Source: Gracilariopsis chorda
Taxonomy: Eukaryota > Rhodophyta > Florideophyceae > Gracilariales > Gracilariaceae
Direction of reading: 5' to 3'
DNA length: 64,000 nucleotides
NCBI GenBank assembly: GCA_003194525.1
Contig: NBIV01000011.1
Location: forward strand, 248,001-312,000
The position numbers were made by a program, and so were the translations under genes. The notes under the pieces were generated by a model that saw only the letters and a list, made by a program, of their open reading frames with translations, was not told the DNA's origin and searched no databases. The number at the start of each line of letters is the position of its first letter. The stretch's first letter is position 1. Positions 41,026 to 52,241 of this stretch are shown here, in pieces.

Positions 41026-44000
41026 GTGGCAAGACTTGGGGACGCAGTATTTGTCCTACGGAAGGAGAATTTTAAATTACACGGGACCCTTGGATTGCAA
41101 ACGAACACCACGCGGACTTTCACTGCCCTTTTGGACACGGGTGCAGGCCGAAACCTGGTACATATTAAGGTCTTACCGTTCGGCTGGGAGAGGGTGCTGC
41201 AGGAAAAGAATTCGCCAAGGGTGATGGACGCGTTGCGCAGACCAATGGATATCCATGGGGTCATCCTGCTTGACATCCAATTGGGTTACCTGATGGTCAG
41301 GACTTGGTTTCTTTTATTTCCGAACCTGGGGGCAGAGGGTATCCTAGCGGCGAGTTTTATTGATAGATATGTAAAAGCTATCTATCCTGGTCAAAAGAAA
41401 GTTGCATTCCATCGAGGACCTCCATTGGCCTTTGTTGGAGCACGCCCCGGACCCGAAGCCCCCCCCTCAAGACCGCGATTCCCCAAGCGGACGGTATCCG
41501 ATAAGGTAAGCGTGGGCAAGGCGATAGTAATACTGCCCATGACCCAAGTGGTGGCCACTACAGTGTGCGAATCTTCAGGTCTTGTGTCTTTGCAGAATCA
41601 ACACAAGTTGCTCACGAAGCATTTATCGTTGGTGGCCAATGGAGTGATGAATGTTGTATCCAATAGGCCATTCGCGTTTACGATGAGCAATTTCCGCGAT
41701 AAACCCACCAGGCTGCCCAAAGTTACGGTAGTTGGCATTACCCTACCTGCCCTAGTGGGCATCATGGAGGTTCAACTCGGAAACCTGCCGTCGAGTAGCA
41801 AACCAGAGGCCAGTTTGGAGAACGAAGTTAACCTCAGTGAGAATTTCGAGCCATATAGGAAACAGGTCAATTACCTCCTGAAGGATTTTGCCGAAATGTG
41901 GAGTGGAAAACTGGGAAAGATAGATGCGAACAAACACCGCATCGAACTCATAGATGAAGCCACGGCGCAGTACCAGCACTCTTATAGGACAGGCCTGAAA
42001 GGAAGAGAAATAGTGGCGAAAGAGATGGAGAAGATGCAGACCGCCGGAGTAATTGAACTTGCCCCATCCAATGAGGCCGACTGGGCAAGCTTTTTTGTCC
42101 TTGTGGCCAAGAAAGATGGTACTGTACGGTTTTGCATTGATTACCGTAGGCTCAATGCAGTGAAGAAACGGGACACGTATCCTATTCAGTGGATGGATGA
42201 CTGTCTTGATTCCCTGGGGGAGGCACAATTTTTTACCACGTTGGACGTAAATTGCAGTTACTGGAAAGTACCAATGGATGACAAGGCAAAGGCCTTGACT
42301 ACCTTTAGAACCCATGAGGGACTGTTCTGATTCACGCGGATGCCGTTCGGGCTGGTGAACGCACCGGCGACCTTCCAGTGGGCAATGAATATCATACCAT
42401 TCAGGGTCAAATGGAAGTTTGCCCTGGTCTACTTGGATGACGTAATCATCTTTTGGAGGTCCGTTGGTGAACACTTCACTCATGTGAAGCCTGTCCTAAG
42501 GTTACTACAGCAGGCCGGTGTCACTCTAAAGCTGAGGAAATGTTTTTTCTTCCAGCCCTCTTTGGACTATCTTGGCCACGTGGTCTTTCCTGGTAAGATC
42601 TAAGTGGCAAAAACTACTACGAATGCCATTAGGGATGCAAAAACCCCCGAGGAACCACACGGAACTGCGATCCTCTTTAGGTCTATGGAATGTGTACCGA
42701 AGGTTTGTCCCTGGGTTCGCGAAGATTGCGTCTCCGCTAAACGAAATGCTCAAGAGAGAGACCGCTCCGGAATTTGATGACCTAACGGACAAGCAGTTCG
42801 AAGCGTACCAGTGCCTCAAGGATCAGTTGGTAAACCCCCCAATCTTGGCCTTGCCCAGTGCAAACAAACCGTACATCCTCGATACGGAAGCCTCGGCAAC
42901 CGAGGTTAGATGCGCACTGGTCCAAGAGCAGTATTCTCCGAAAGACTATCGACCAATTAGATACTGGAGCCGTTCGTTAACGAAGGCCGAAAAGGATTAC
43001 AGCACATCCGAACGAGAATGCTTGGCCAATGTCTGGTCAGTTTTACACCTTCGGCCTTACCTGGATGGTATTCGGTTCACCATTAGGACAGACCACAATA
43101 CCCTCCGATTGGTTTTGAATATGACCGATGCGTCATCCCGTTTGGCCAGCTGCAGATTCCGGTTGGCCAATTTTGATTACGAGGTTAGCTATAGGCCTGG
43201 CTTCAAGCACCATGCCGCCGATGCGTTATCTCATATCCTTATCGATGGCACGGATCAAACCCCATTGGATGATGACATTCCCACCATACGGGAAGGTCCA
43301 CAGGATGCAGACGATGATCCGGAAATGGGCGATCTGGTAGGAGAAGTTACCTCTAACCAAGGAAATGGAGAAGAAACTAAGGTCATGTTATGCACTGGTG
43401 ACTGGGAGGACCCATCCTCGGAAGTCCACGTGGCCGAGACGGAAATAGGAGACCTCAGCCCCATATTCCTCGAGGAATTCCTCGCGCCCCAGAAGGATGA
43501 TGAGCAGTGTGTCCAGTGGGCTAATGCAGTCCGGAACCCTGGGTATTTGTTTGATTATTTCCGTCACGAATAATGTGCAACCGCTCTCCACTTGATAGGG
43601 CAATACAGCGCATTGTTCCAAAGACCCTTCAGGCAAGGCTTCTATATCTGGCTCATCACCCTCGGTTGTCTGGCCACCCAGGCCGGACGAGAGAATGTAT
43701 CAGACCTTAGGCAGATTCTTCTATTGGCCCCTCATGGGCAAAGATATAATGGAGACCGCACGGAGATGCGCAGCATGCGCTAGAGTTCGGGGGACACGAG
43801 CGCTACACCAGGGAAAGCTTAAGTTATTCCCTGCGATAGGACTTTTGGAATTCGGTGCTATGGACATCCTAAGATCTTTCCCTAAATCGACCCATGGGCA
43901 GTCCTTCCTCTTGGTTATTACCGACATGTTTTCCAAGATGATGCGTGCTATTTAACTACGGTCCACCCCGGCAACTGATGATTGCATGGCGTTTCCGGTC

Positions 44001-45325
44001 CATTAGATATACCCCTATGGTCTGCCTTTATATCTATTGACCTACAATGAACCACAATTTGTCTCCAAGTTCTTCAAACATGTGTGCTCGGCTTTAGGTC
44101 TAAAACAACTCCTGACCGCCGCCTACCACCCGCAGACCAATGGACAAGCTGAGCGTTTTAATAGGACGCTGATCTCTAGGTTGAGCCACTATGTGGCTGA
44201 GCACCAGTTGGACTAGGACGATCACGTCCAACCTTTGGTCTATGCTTACAATAATCAAGTCCATCGGTCCACGGGAACGACGCCTTTTGACCTTATACTG
44301 GTCCAGGAGCCTCCACCCTACATGGTCGACCTACAGGATATAGGCATCCCTCAGGACCTTACTGGCGAAATGACGCCAGCTCAGGCCAAGAACTATTCTC
44401 GTAAATGAGTCGATTATATCCTGAAGGCCGCCCAGACCCATTTGGACAAAGCGCAGAAGCGCTACAAAACGGGCTTTGATAAGGCCATCTGGTTTGTGCC
44501 ACAGTTTTCCGGACGGGAATATGTCCATTTGGACCAGCCACCCAAGGAAAACCACGACGCCAAGGACACTGCAGCCAAGTTGGTACCTCACTCCACCGGA
44601 CCATATAGGGTAATCAAATCTACTGGCCATACGCTTACGATAGACCGAGACGGCCTTCAGGGTATTGTGTCGACGGACTGCGTGTCCGTGGCGCCTTGGC
44701 CGTCGGTCAGACCAATGCACCACGCTACCGGAAGTGGGAGCATACCGCAGGCCGTTGCGTGCACATCCCCAGGAGTTCTGACGCTGCCATCTCCCGGCCC
44801 GCGCTTAACAAGCACTCCAGTGGACGACGCGTCCCTCTCAAGGCTGCCATTACCATTCAGACCGACGACCTCGGCGGGACCGCCGGGTACACGCGTCGTT
44901 ACGGCCCACCCTCTTGGTCCTCAGGTCAATAAAGCGGGTGCACAGGGTGCCCTTGCCGAGGACTCGGCGCAACATGCCGCGTTCCGAGGACCGACCATGA
45001 AGAACGCGGCCACAAAACCGTCTCGTCAGACGACGGCTGTCGAGCCTTCTAGGACATGATTTTACCAGAGGAGGACCACCGCAATTATGTCGTAGACCGC
45101 ATCGTCTCCGATGGCCTTGACGAAAAAGGTGAGGTGCTCTACAAAGTCCGCTGTTGTGGCTATGGCCCAGAGGACGACCAGTGGATACCGCCTGAATATA
45201 TCCGGGCAAATATTATTAATCACTATTGGACCAAATTGGGCTACATGGAGCGCGATCTCCGAAAAGAACGTATCCGTGACCACAAAATCACTGGTAAGGC
45301 GCCCCAGAACACCGCTGGCCATTAG
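41026..45325 (+). pseudogene. pol of element B: protease, RT, RNase H, integrase, chromodomain
   Basis: Protease LLDTGAGRNLVH near 41130. RT: FCIDYRRLNAVKKRDTYPI, LDVNCSYWKVPMDD, MPFGLVNAPATFQ and YLDD (about 42431-42442). RNase H is continuous with the RT end in the next frame (42572-43573) with RSLTKAEKDYSTSERECLA and RTDHNTLRLVL. Integrase: HHCC finger ending CAAC near 43780, AMDILRSFP, then LLTYNEPQF where the second Asp (D-N-G in element A) reads Y-N-E, so the integrase is inactive. Chromodomain 45086-45232 (YVVDRIVSDG, YKVRCCGYGP). Stops: TGA 42328-42330, TAA 42601-42603, TAA near 43954, TAG near 44004, TAG near 44214 and TGA near 44406, plus frameshifts near 42620, 43565 and 45050. About 88% of it is readable. 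Confidence 0.88.
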
Positions 45326-45961
45326 GCACGCTCGCATACCACGGTGCATTGGCAATCCGTCTCCTAGCCACGCCGCTCACTCCGTCTTCCTGGACACGCC
45401 CGCATGGAGAACAGTGGCAACGCCAACTTTTGACACAGGGAACTGGCCTTAGAAAAGCATACCCGAAGGGTCTGTGAAGTTCAAATCGCACTTTGACACC
45501 CAAGGTGTACCTCTACCAAAGGACAACCATGGGGAACCAACCGTTTGCCAGGGCCGCTCTGCGGACGTTCTCGCTAATTCCGCGGCCTTCCGGAGCGCCC
45601 GCGTGGTATCACATAGCGGACCGTGCCACCTCCCACGGCATTGCCTTCACCGTCTTCCTCAGGCCAAACTATGGCCGAACGGGAACCGCAGCGACCTAAG
45701 ACCCCCGTATTTGAACTCCAAAAAGGGTCCTAACGGTTCTGAAGCAGTGTGCGAATGATGGCCCAAGGTGTAAGGTTTCACTTCATAAAACACGGACCAT
45801 GGGACTTGAATAAGGACTCAGGGCCCGAAGGTTAAACTTAACCCAAATTGCTGAAAGAAACCCACCCTACGGCCACGAGGAATAGAGTCCCAGAGGATGT
45901 GAGGCAAGTAAATAATGCCAGAACGCCTAAGAGCTGACATTAGAAACGGAGAAACGTGGGT

Positions 45962-47977
45962 CTACAATAGGGGAAAGGGGTCTGAAACACGAATATCAGC
46001 GCAGACATCCCGAACTAGGAGCCATGTGGACAGTATTGAAACCTCAAGGCTTTTTGTAATACGACAGGGACCACTTAGGCCGAAGAACCACCAGAAAAAC
46101 CGACGCATGCGCTTGCGAGCTGGGCTATGGGACGATGCAGACCGGTGAGCCGGAGAGTGTTCGGTGTCCCTCAGGTTGAGATCGAATCGGTTACCCAAGT
46201 CGGCCGTCAGGGAAGATTAAAGAACTTTAGCGTTTTCGTCAAGAATGGTCGCCAATGCCTACTTGGCCTCTTGGCTCCTCCCCACCATGGAATGGTACGG
46301 CGACGCCCTACGGACCCACGACTGCGCCGCACGCAACTCCTCGAAGACCCCAATAGGCCCTGTTACGCCTGCCAAACGGCAAACCCCGACGAGCTCCTCA
46401 TACGCTCCAGTTACGGCCACAGGTATCACATGCAGCACAGGGGGCAATGGCGCAAAGACCGAAGGGGCAGGGAAAGTGACTGCCTAACACCCAACGGGAC
46501 TAGTAACGATGGCTGTTGGACCAATGGGCGTCTGGGGATGCCCAAACATGGGGTACTCTGAAGGTGGCCCCCAAGAAGAAGCAGGGACAGGCACGGGTGG
46601 CGGACCATCGGAAGGAGGTCGCATACAAACGGCATCAAACCCAACGGCCTGAGGATAATATTCCGGGATGGTCCGATGCGGTACGTCAACTGGGGTATTC
46701 AATAAAGGCTTCGCCTCGTAGGCCTTGCCATCATCGCCACCCAAATTGTGCACCGGAATCGGCCAGAACTCGTTTGCGTCGTAGTCATACCATAATTATA
46801 CAGGAGTCCTGGCCCAATCTACCCACCGGACATAATCTAAAAGCTCCTCCGTGTGTTCTGCGCTATACGCGGTCCCTCCATATATGTTTTGCACCCCTAG
46901 CTCGCGAACGAACGCGATGATGCGCGGAGGCAGGGGCACCAATCGGCCCTCAGGACTCGGGATGATTTCCTCATCCCAAATACAATGGTTGGCCTCACGT
47001 ACATTCGCATGCACGCCGTTACAAGCAGTATCCAAAAAGGCTGTGAGGCAAAATACCGCCCATTCCACAAAGAAGACCTGCCAGGTAAGTCTAGGGAGCT
47101 GCTGACGGAAATTGCCCTGGAGTTGGGTGGTGTGGTAAGCATTGGACGCAGTAAAGACCATGACGTGATTAGATACATGCCAAAGGGACGCCTCAGGTCT
47201 CGCAGGGACCGGTTGCACTGAAAGATAGACGTTGGCTCTATGGGACGGCGGCATGTCGTGGAATACGACCTGATGCCAGCAGAAGACGTACTTCAAATTC
47301 GTCCGGATATGCCCGTCGGATTCGATCATTTCATTACAATAGAACCTATTGGGAGGCCAGAACATCTTATCATAAGGCGGCCTGTAGCACATCAGCCCCA
47401 GAAAGTTGTGCTCTCCAGGCCGGAACGAAGATTGGGGGTCACCGTGTAAGAGAGCAAAGTCCGCGAGGAGCTGGTTAACTCTCCATTCGTAGTCTTCTTC
47501 TTCTTTTCATCGGACCTATAGCATGTCCAGGAGGACCACGGTATGGCAATGCGCCACCCGTCGGATGTGCATGGGGCGATGAAGCAAAAGGTTGTACAAA
47601 GACGTCTCTCGCGCGTTCTTCTTCTGACGGACATAATTCGGAATTGCCGCGAATCTACGGGCGTCCAAATATTGGTCCTGATAGCAGATATATTCCTGGA
47701 CCGAACTGGGCTAATGGGTACTCGCTACGACCATCAGATATTGCCCCAAGGTATGGTCATACCTCTCCCCAGAATGGACGTACGTCCTGCTGGCGGGTAC
47801 AAAAGCCATTGGAGAGGATTCAACAGTGATGGCCGGCCACCAGATGCTTTCACCGTCTTCGTACGACAGGCGAGGGCCCCAAGGGGTTAAGTACGAATCT
47901 GTTCCAGAGGACATGCCGAGTGGAGTAATCACCAAGCAGAATGGTCTAGGGTTGTAGTGGGAGGTTTCCGGGTGCAC
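45962..47977 (-). pseudogene. antisense ORF of element B
   Basis: Coded opposite to gag-pol between chromodomain and 3' LTR. From 47977: ITVESSPMAFVPASRTYVHSG and YDHTLGQ; then, after a frameshift, DQYLDARRFAAIPNYVRQKK; then DYEWRVNQLLADFALLHGDP; then the 199-codon open block 46796-47392 with RIRTNLKYVFCWHQVVFH, FFVEWAVFCLTAFLDTA, SPEGRLVPLPPRI and VRELGVQNIYGGTAYS; then YYPQAVGFDAVC (46484-46753), the LRAAQSWVRRASPYHSMVGR block (46259-46447) and a C-terminal SPARKRMR. Every block has its partner in element A in the same order. Stops and several frameshifts break it. Its composition is Trp/Tyr-rich, with no membrane segment or known fold recognised. Confidence 0.7.
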
Positions 47978-48375
47978 TATAACGTGGAGAACAACGGTCT
48001 CCGCTCACAATCGCCGTGGTAGTAGAAGAGAAGACCCAAAAAAAGCGGGGCGAACGAAGTGGTTGCGAGTGCGCAGTAGTGAAACCCCGGTCGAGGACAT
48101 GGGCGCCCGGTGGATCCACAAGTGATGCAGCCATCCCCGTGGCGGCTGGCATTCGATACGAAACAGGAACGCGGGCACGACTAATAGGCGATCCATGTCC
48201 CTTCCCATCCCTTACCAAGGTCTAGTGGGGGGGTTATTAAAGGAGTCAGTCGGCCCATGGGGATCACGATCAGCGCTAGTGCAGCTATCTCCGGGAACCT
48301 TTACACAGAAGTACACCGAAATGGGCGTCAAAGAAGAGGTGGCCAACGGTGAATTCCGCCAAGGCGGCAGAAACT

Positions 48376-48385
48376 AAAGGGGGAG
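48376..48385 (+). promoter_or_regulatory. polypurine tract of element B
   Basis: AAAGGGGGAG two bases before the 3' LTR start at 48388. Confidence 0.75.
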
Positions 48386-48387
48386 TA

Positions 48388-48914
48388 TGTAATACAATAG
48401 CTCTGAGGTCAGATGACTGGCATGCTGATGTGCCAAAGTGGTGGATGAAAGACCAGAGCACTACTGGGACGTGTCAATGTTAGCCACGTAGGTCAGAGAT
48501 AATTGTGATTTGAAGTGTGACCTCCGGCGTATCTGGTACTGCAGTACAGTGCACTTTAGATAATGTACTATTTTGTTTAATTTTTAGTAGTAATTTCTGG
48601 TGGTCTAGAGCGTCTCGCCAACTATGTTAATTGGCTCAAATGCAGCCGCCACTGAGGAGTAAAGGCAAGCACCACCTCCGTCCTCTAATGGCCCCCCAGG
48701 TTCGAGCGGACACAAGCTTCCCAGCCATCGTTACGAGTGCGCCCGACCTGTAGAGACCTCAGATAACGCCCGCCCATTGCGCCTGCACGTCAGAAAGTGC
48801 ACACGACACAACTACACCCCAGTGCACTGTCATCCTAGTGTCTGGTACTCTGCCGCCGCTACCCCTAGTAGGTACTACTTCTACACTTGGCCTTTGGACT
48901 AGTATTCTACTACA
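48388..48914 (+). repeat. 3' LTR of element B
   Basis: Begins TGTAATACAATAG and ends TTCTACTACA. Pairs with 39579-40107. Confidence 0.9.
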
Positions 48915-49081
48915 TGTACGACTAAGTCAACGGTACTCACCGTTTTTAACTGATTATTGTTCTCATCTGTGACGTCGGGAACCGTTTTGGAAGGGATACG
49001 AGACCGCACCTGCGGAGGTAACAATGATTCTACGATGAAGTTGGGGCCTGCACTTGTCTCCAGGGCTGTTAGAAATCTCAT
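48915..49081 (-). pseudogene. protease N-terminal part of element C
   Basis: Minus-strand reading gives RFLTALETSAGPNFIVESLL, in which SAGPNF aligns with GAGPNLV of element A; the catalytic Asp position (D-T-G) reads E-T-S here. The frame then runs through NNNQLKTVSTVDLVV to the exact point where element B begins, and resumes on the far side at 39578. Confidence 0.8.
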
Positions 49082-49282
49082 TAAGAATGGGTGTCAAGGC
49101 CAAGGTCGGCATAAACACTGTAGTTGCGCTTGGCCATGACCAAGAATCTATCCGAGATCCGGGGGTTTTTACTCCGTATCCACGGGCAACGCAGCACAGA
49201 AAGGTGTGCAGAGTCTGCGTCTGCGTGTCCTTCTTTGAAAGGATTTTCGAGCGAGATGGCGTTGTCTCAGGCATGAACAGCC

Positions 49283-51690
49283 TCATCTTTGAAGAAACCT
49301 CTCCCAAAGGGGAGATTCTCTCAGATAGTTTTCCTGGGAGGTTTCCGTCGTAGGCAGTGGTCCAGGATGCTCGAAGACGAGAGCGTCATTCCAAGGGCCG
49401 GGGGTTTTATCCGCATAAGCGGTGGTTGCATCCGACATTTGCGCGACTTCCCGACTCGGGTTAATTGAAGCTAGCCGTGCACGTGGGATATGTGGCAAAG
49501 CACGCGAGGAGTTCGTTTTAGAATGGAGGTAGGAAGCCGTCAGAACGGAACGTCTCTCTTCTGAGGTGAGGGCCTTGTAATTTGCCACCACCTTGGACAT
49601 ATCTTTCAGTGAGCAAAGATATTGAGAGGATTTATGGCCATTGGTGTAGCAAGTGTGGCAAAAAAAAGCCAACACTGCGACGTGCCGGTTAGTATCCCGA
49701 GCATGGGAGAAACATACAGCAGGGCGGGTATCATGCCATGCAGGCCGTTGATAACGGGATTGGTCGTTCATATATGGGACTCGTGGGGGGTTCTATCCGC
49801 AAAAAGCGAGGGCGATGAGGAGTCACTCTCCAGCACCAACGCCTTGGCGGGCCTAGACCAAGGATTCGGAGTTCTTGCACGAAGTGCTTCCCCTTCCGCT
49901 CGAGCGTGTTGAACAAGCTCGAGGTAGGTGACCCTCCGCTTGTCCTCGCGGTAACGAGTGACAAGACTCCGGATTGCTGGGTCAAGGCCATCGATGAGCA
50001 TGGTACAACGTTCCCCTGTGGGGTATACATTCCCACAACAGTGGAAGGCCTAGTTAAGGCACACCGAATAATCGGTTTCAATCTCGCCTCAGCGCTGACG
50101 AGTATCTCGCAAAGCAAGGATTGCCCCCTGAATGGCGGTTTTGGTGGCATAGGAGCGCAATAAATATTGCACAGCCTCCGGCCAGCAGGTTAATCCTCCC
50201 TCTGAGGCACGAGATGATCCTCTGACAGAGGTTTACTGGTCCTCTGCCACTCCCCGTAAGAAATACGGTAACGCCAAATAGGCTTGTCCCTCGTTCATTC
50301 CGAGGATATCTGCTTCCGCTACAAAGCGGGAAAGAAAGTCCAACACCATAATTGGGTCTTATCCAGTAAAATACTGGTTACGCAATGAGAGTTGCATACG
50401 TTTTATATACTCTTTTACTTCCCAGTGCAACAGGGTGTACGTTCTAAAGAGGACTCTTCGAGCAAGTAGTACCGGTATGACAATAGTTTCCGATACAAAG
50501 GTTCGTCGGTTTTAATACCCTGAGACCATGGTGTATTCTCCCACTGCTGCGGATTTGAATCACACCTTGAGTGTCGTATGACTGCTTCGAGCGGGACGAA
50601 TGGCCTCTTTTCTCGTCCTCAGAATCAGAGTTTGAGGAACTAGAACCATCTGAGGCGTTTTGGGATGAATCCGATGATGTCGTAGAATCAGAATTCGAGT
50701 GATCTCGTTTGTGTTTCCGCCTATAGCAGCGATTCTTTCTTCCACCATGCTGGTCATGGTGTGCTGCAGCTGGTGCCATATCATCTGGGGACGGTTTATC
50801 CATGATAATAAACTGCTGTAACGTCTCCAGACGGGCATGAACTCGATTAAATGGAGAGTCAACTCCTTCTATTAAGGTGGCGGGCTACCCCAAACTCTCT
50901 ACCATAGAGTTGACATCAGACCGTAAGATAGGGAGATCCTCTGCGACCACCTTCGTAGGGGTGTCCATCATCAACTCACGGAGGATTTGTAATTCCCCCA
51001 CAACGGTGTCGTGGGCGGTCCACAAAGCGTGAAACTGAGATTCCAGGTAATATCCCTGGGGGGGTTTACTGCCCGTCAGACTTGGGTTCATGTGCGGTGG
51101 CGGTCACGGCCGGGGCCGGATGAGCACCATACACAGCATTCGATAACGGGGTCGATGTGGAGTTCCGGGGTTCCCGGGGTGGGTTTGAAGTCCTAGACGA
51201 GACACCCCCAGCATGGCTGGATTTAGACTGAATCAGGATCCGAGAAACAAATCTAACTTCGGGATTATCTCTACCATTGTGGGAGCGGCTGCACGTAGCC
51301 GCAGGCTCAGCAGATGAGGGATTCCTCGATATGAGGGCCAACCGTTACGATGGAAAAGCAACGGAGCTTCTGACCAACAAAAAAAAGAAACAAAACCTCG
51401 AAAGAGGGAACCAAACACAAAACCAATTCTAGGTCAGGAGACCACTTTGTAGTGCAATGCTCGGAAGTGGGAGCGCACCGAAAGACGTTCGAGATCTTTT
51501 CTTGGTAGAGGTGATCCCAGTTGGGTGGAGCCATCCCAGGAGGGGCGCGACTATGTCGGGTTGTAAGGCCGAGGCCACCCATCACGACTTGCGTGGGAGG
51601 TTTAGGCAAGAATCGGATATCCGCAGGAGCAGTGTATGGGGGTGGTTGTCCTCTAGAGAGGTGAGGTTTCCAACTTAGTGGTGCGCGCAA
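49283..51690 (-). pseudogene. gag of element C, broken
   Basis: Successive minus-strand blocks (51307-51690, 51066-51341, 50885-51091, 50444-50803, 49768-50001, 49283-49771) give a disordered N-terminus, a Ser/Asp-rich linker (SNSDSEDEKRGHSSRSK) like that of element A, a capsid-like part (MLIDGLDPAIRSLVTRYRED; VTYLELVQHARAEGEALRAR) comparable to LLPAIRTHVR of element A, and a knuckle-like CHTCYTNGHKSSQYLC near 49650 (spacing C-x2-C-x4-H-x6-C, not canonical). Frame changes separate all blocks. Confidence 0.65.
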
Positions 51691-51931
51691 AAACGAGCCG
51701 TGGGTGGCAGGAATGCCACTCTGTAAAAAGAAATATAAGCGGGAGCTGAGTCACGAGTGTCGTGACGAAGACTAACGGCAATGCCGGTAAATAAACCATA
51801 TATAAGCCGAACACAAAAACAGTTGGAATAAAAATCCGAATACTTGGGTCTGTTAGATAGGGAAGGGGGTTAGACTTCCCGTATAAGACGGTGCTTCCCT
51901 CCAAGGAGGAGTAGAGAACACGCGAGGGCAG

Positions 51932-52241
51932 TGAGATCTAAAGCCAGCTCCCCAGGGTGAGGTCCCTTGTTGGGGAAGTTTAACTGGTTCGACAGCAACA
52001 CGCCGGCGTACTAAGTACTATCATCTCAGAAATGGGTGTAAAAATAATAAATAAAATTAACTAAAGTACTCCACTTTGGTGGTTCATGCCTACTACTGTG
52101 ACTAACCGCCAATTGACTCTTCGGTGTCCCACGTGTCCAATCTACTATTAGTAGTCGTATTTCATGCAATGACTACACTACGAAAACATTCGGGAAATCA
52201 ACCAAGTACCAAGAATCCCTCCCTGAAGGCATTTCACTTCA
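51932..52241 (-). repeat. 5' LTR of element C
   Basis: Begins TGAGATCTAAAG and ends CATTTCACTTCA on the plus strand. Aligns with the LTR at 32061-32366 with many substitutions and small indels, indicating an old insertion. Confidence 0.75.

Larger units (their letters stand above)
39579..48914 (+). mobile_element. Ty3/gypsy chromodomain LTR retrotransposon, element B, nested in element C
   Basis: Both LTRs are complete (529 and 527 bases). The flanks TGCAC (39574-39578) and TGTAC (48915-48919) are a 5-bp target duplication with one mismatch. Joining the flanks restores a continuous protease frame of element C, so the insertion is direct and later than C. Order: LTR, primer-binding site, shortened gag, pol with chromodomain, antisense ORF, polypurine tract, LTR. 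It is a sister of element A throughout. Confidence 0.92.
32061..52241 (-). mobile_element. Ty3/gypsy chromodomain LTR retrotransposon, element C, split by element B
   Basis: On the minus strand the order is 5' LTR (about 51932-52241), gag (51.7-49.3 kb), protease (split at 48915 and 39578), RT, RNase H, integrase, chromodomain (34.6-34.4 kb), then a plus-strand antisense ORF, a pyrimidine tract that is the complement of the polypurine tract (TATCCCCCTCCTT from 32367), and the 3' LTR. Without element B it is about 10.8 kb. It is the most degraded of the chromodomain elements. Flanking bases (CCTCT after 52241) have no clear match on the left, so no target duplication is seen; the left limit of the 3' LTR is uncertain by tens of bases. 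Confidence 0.85.

Noticed and set aside
43592..43783. Plus frame starting MIGQYSALFQ in element B
   Set aside because: It is the wrong frame of the integrase zinc-finger region, produced by a nearby frameshift.
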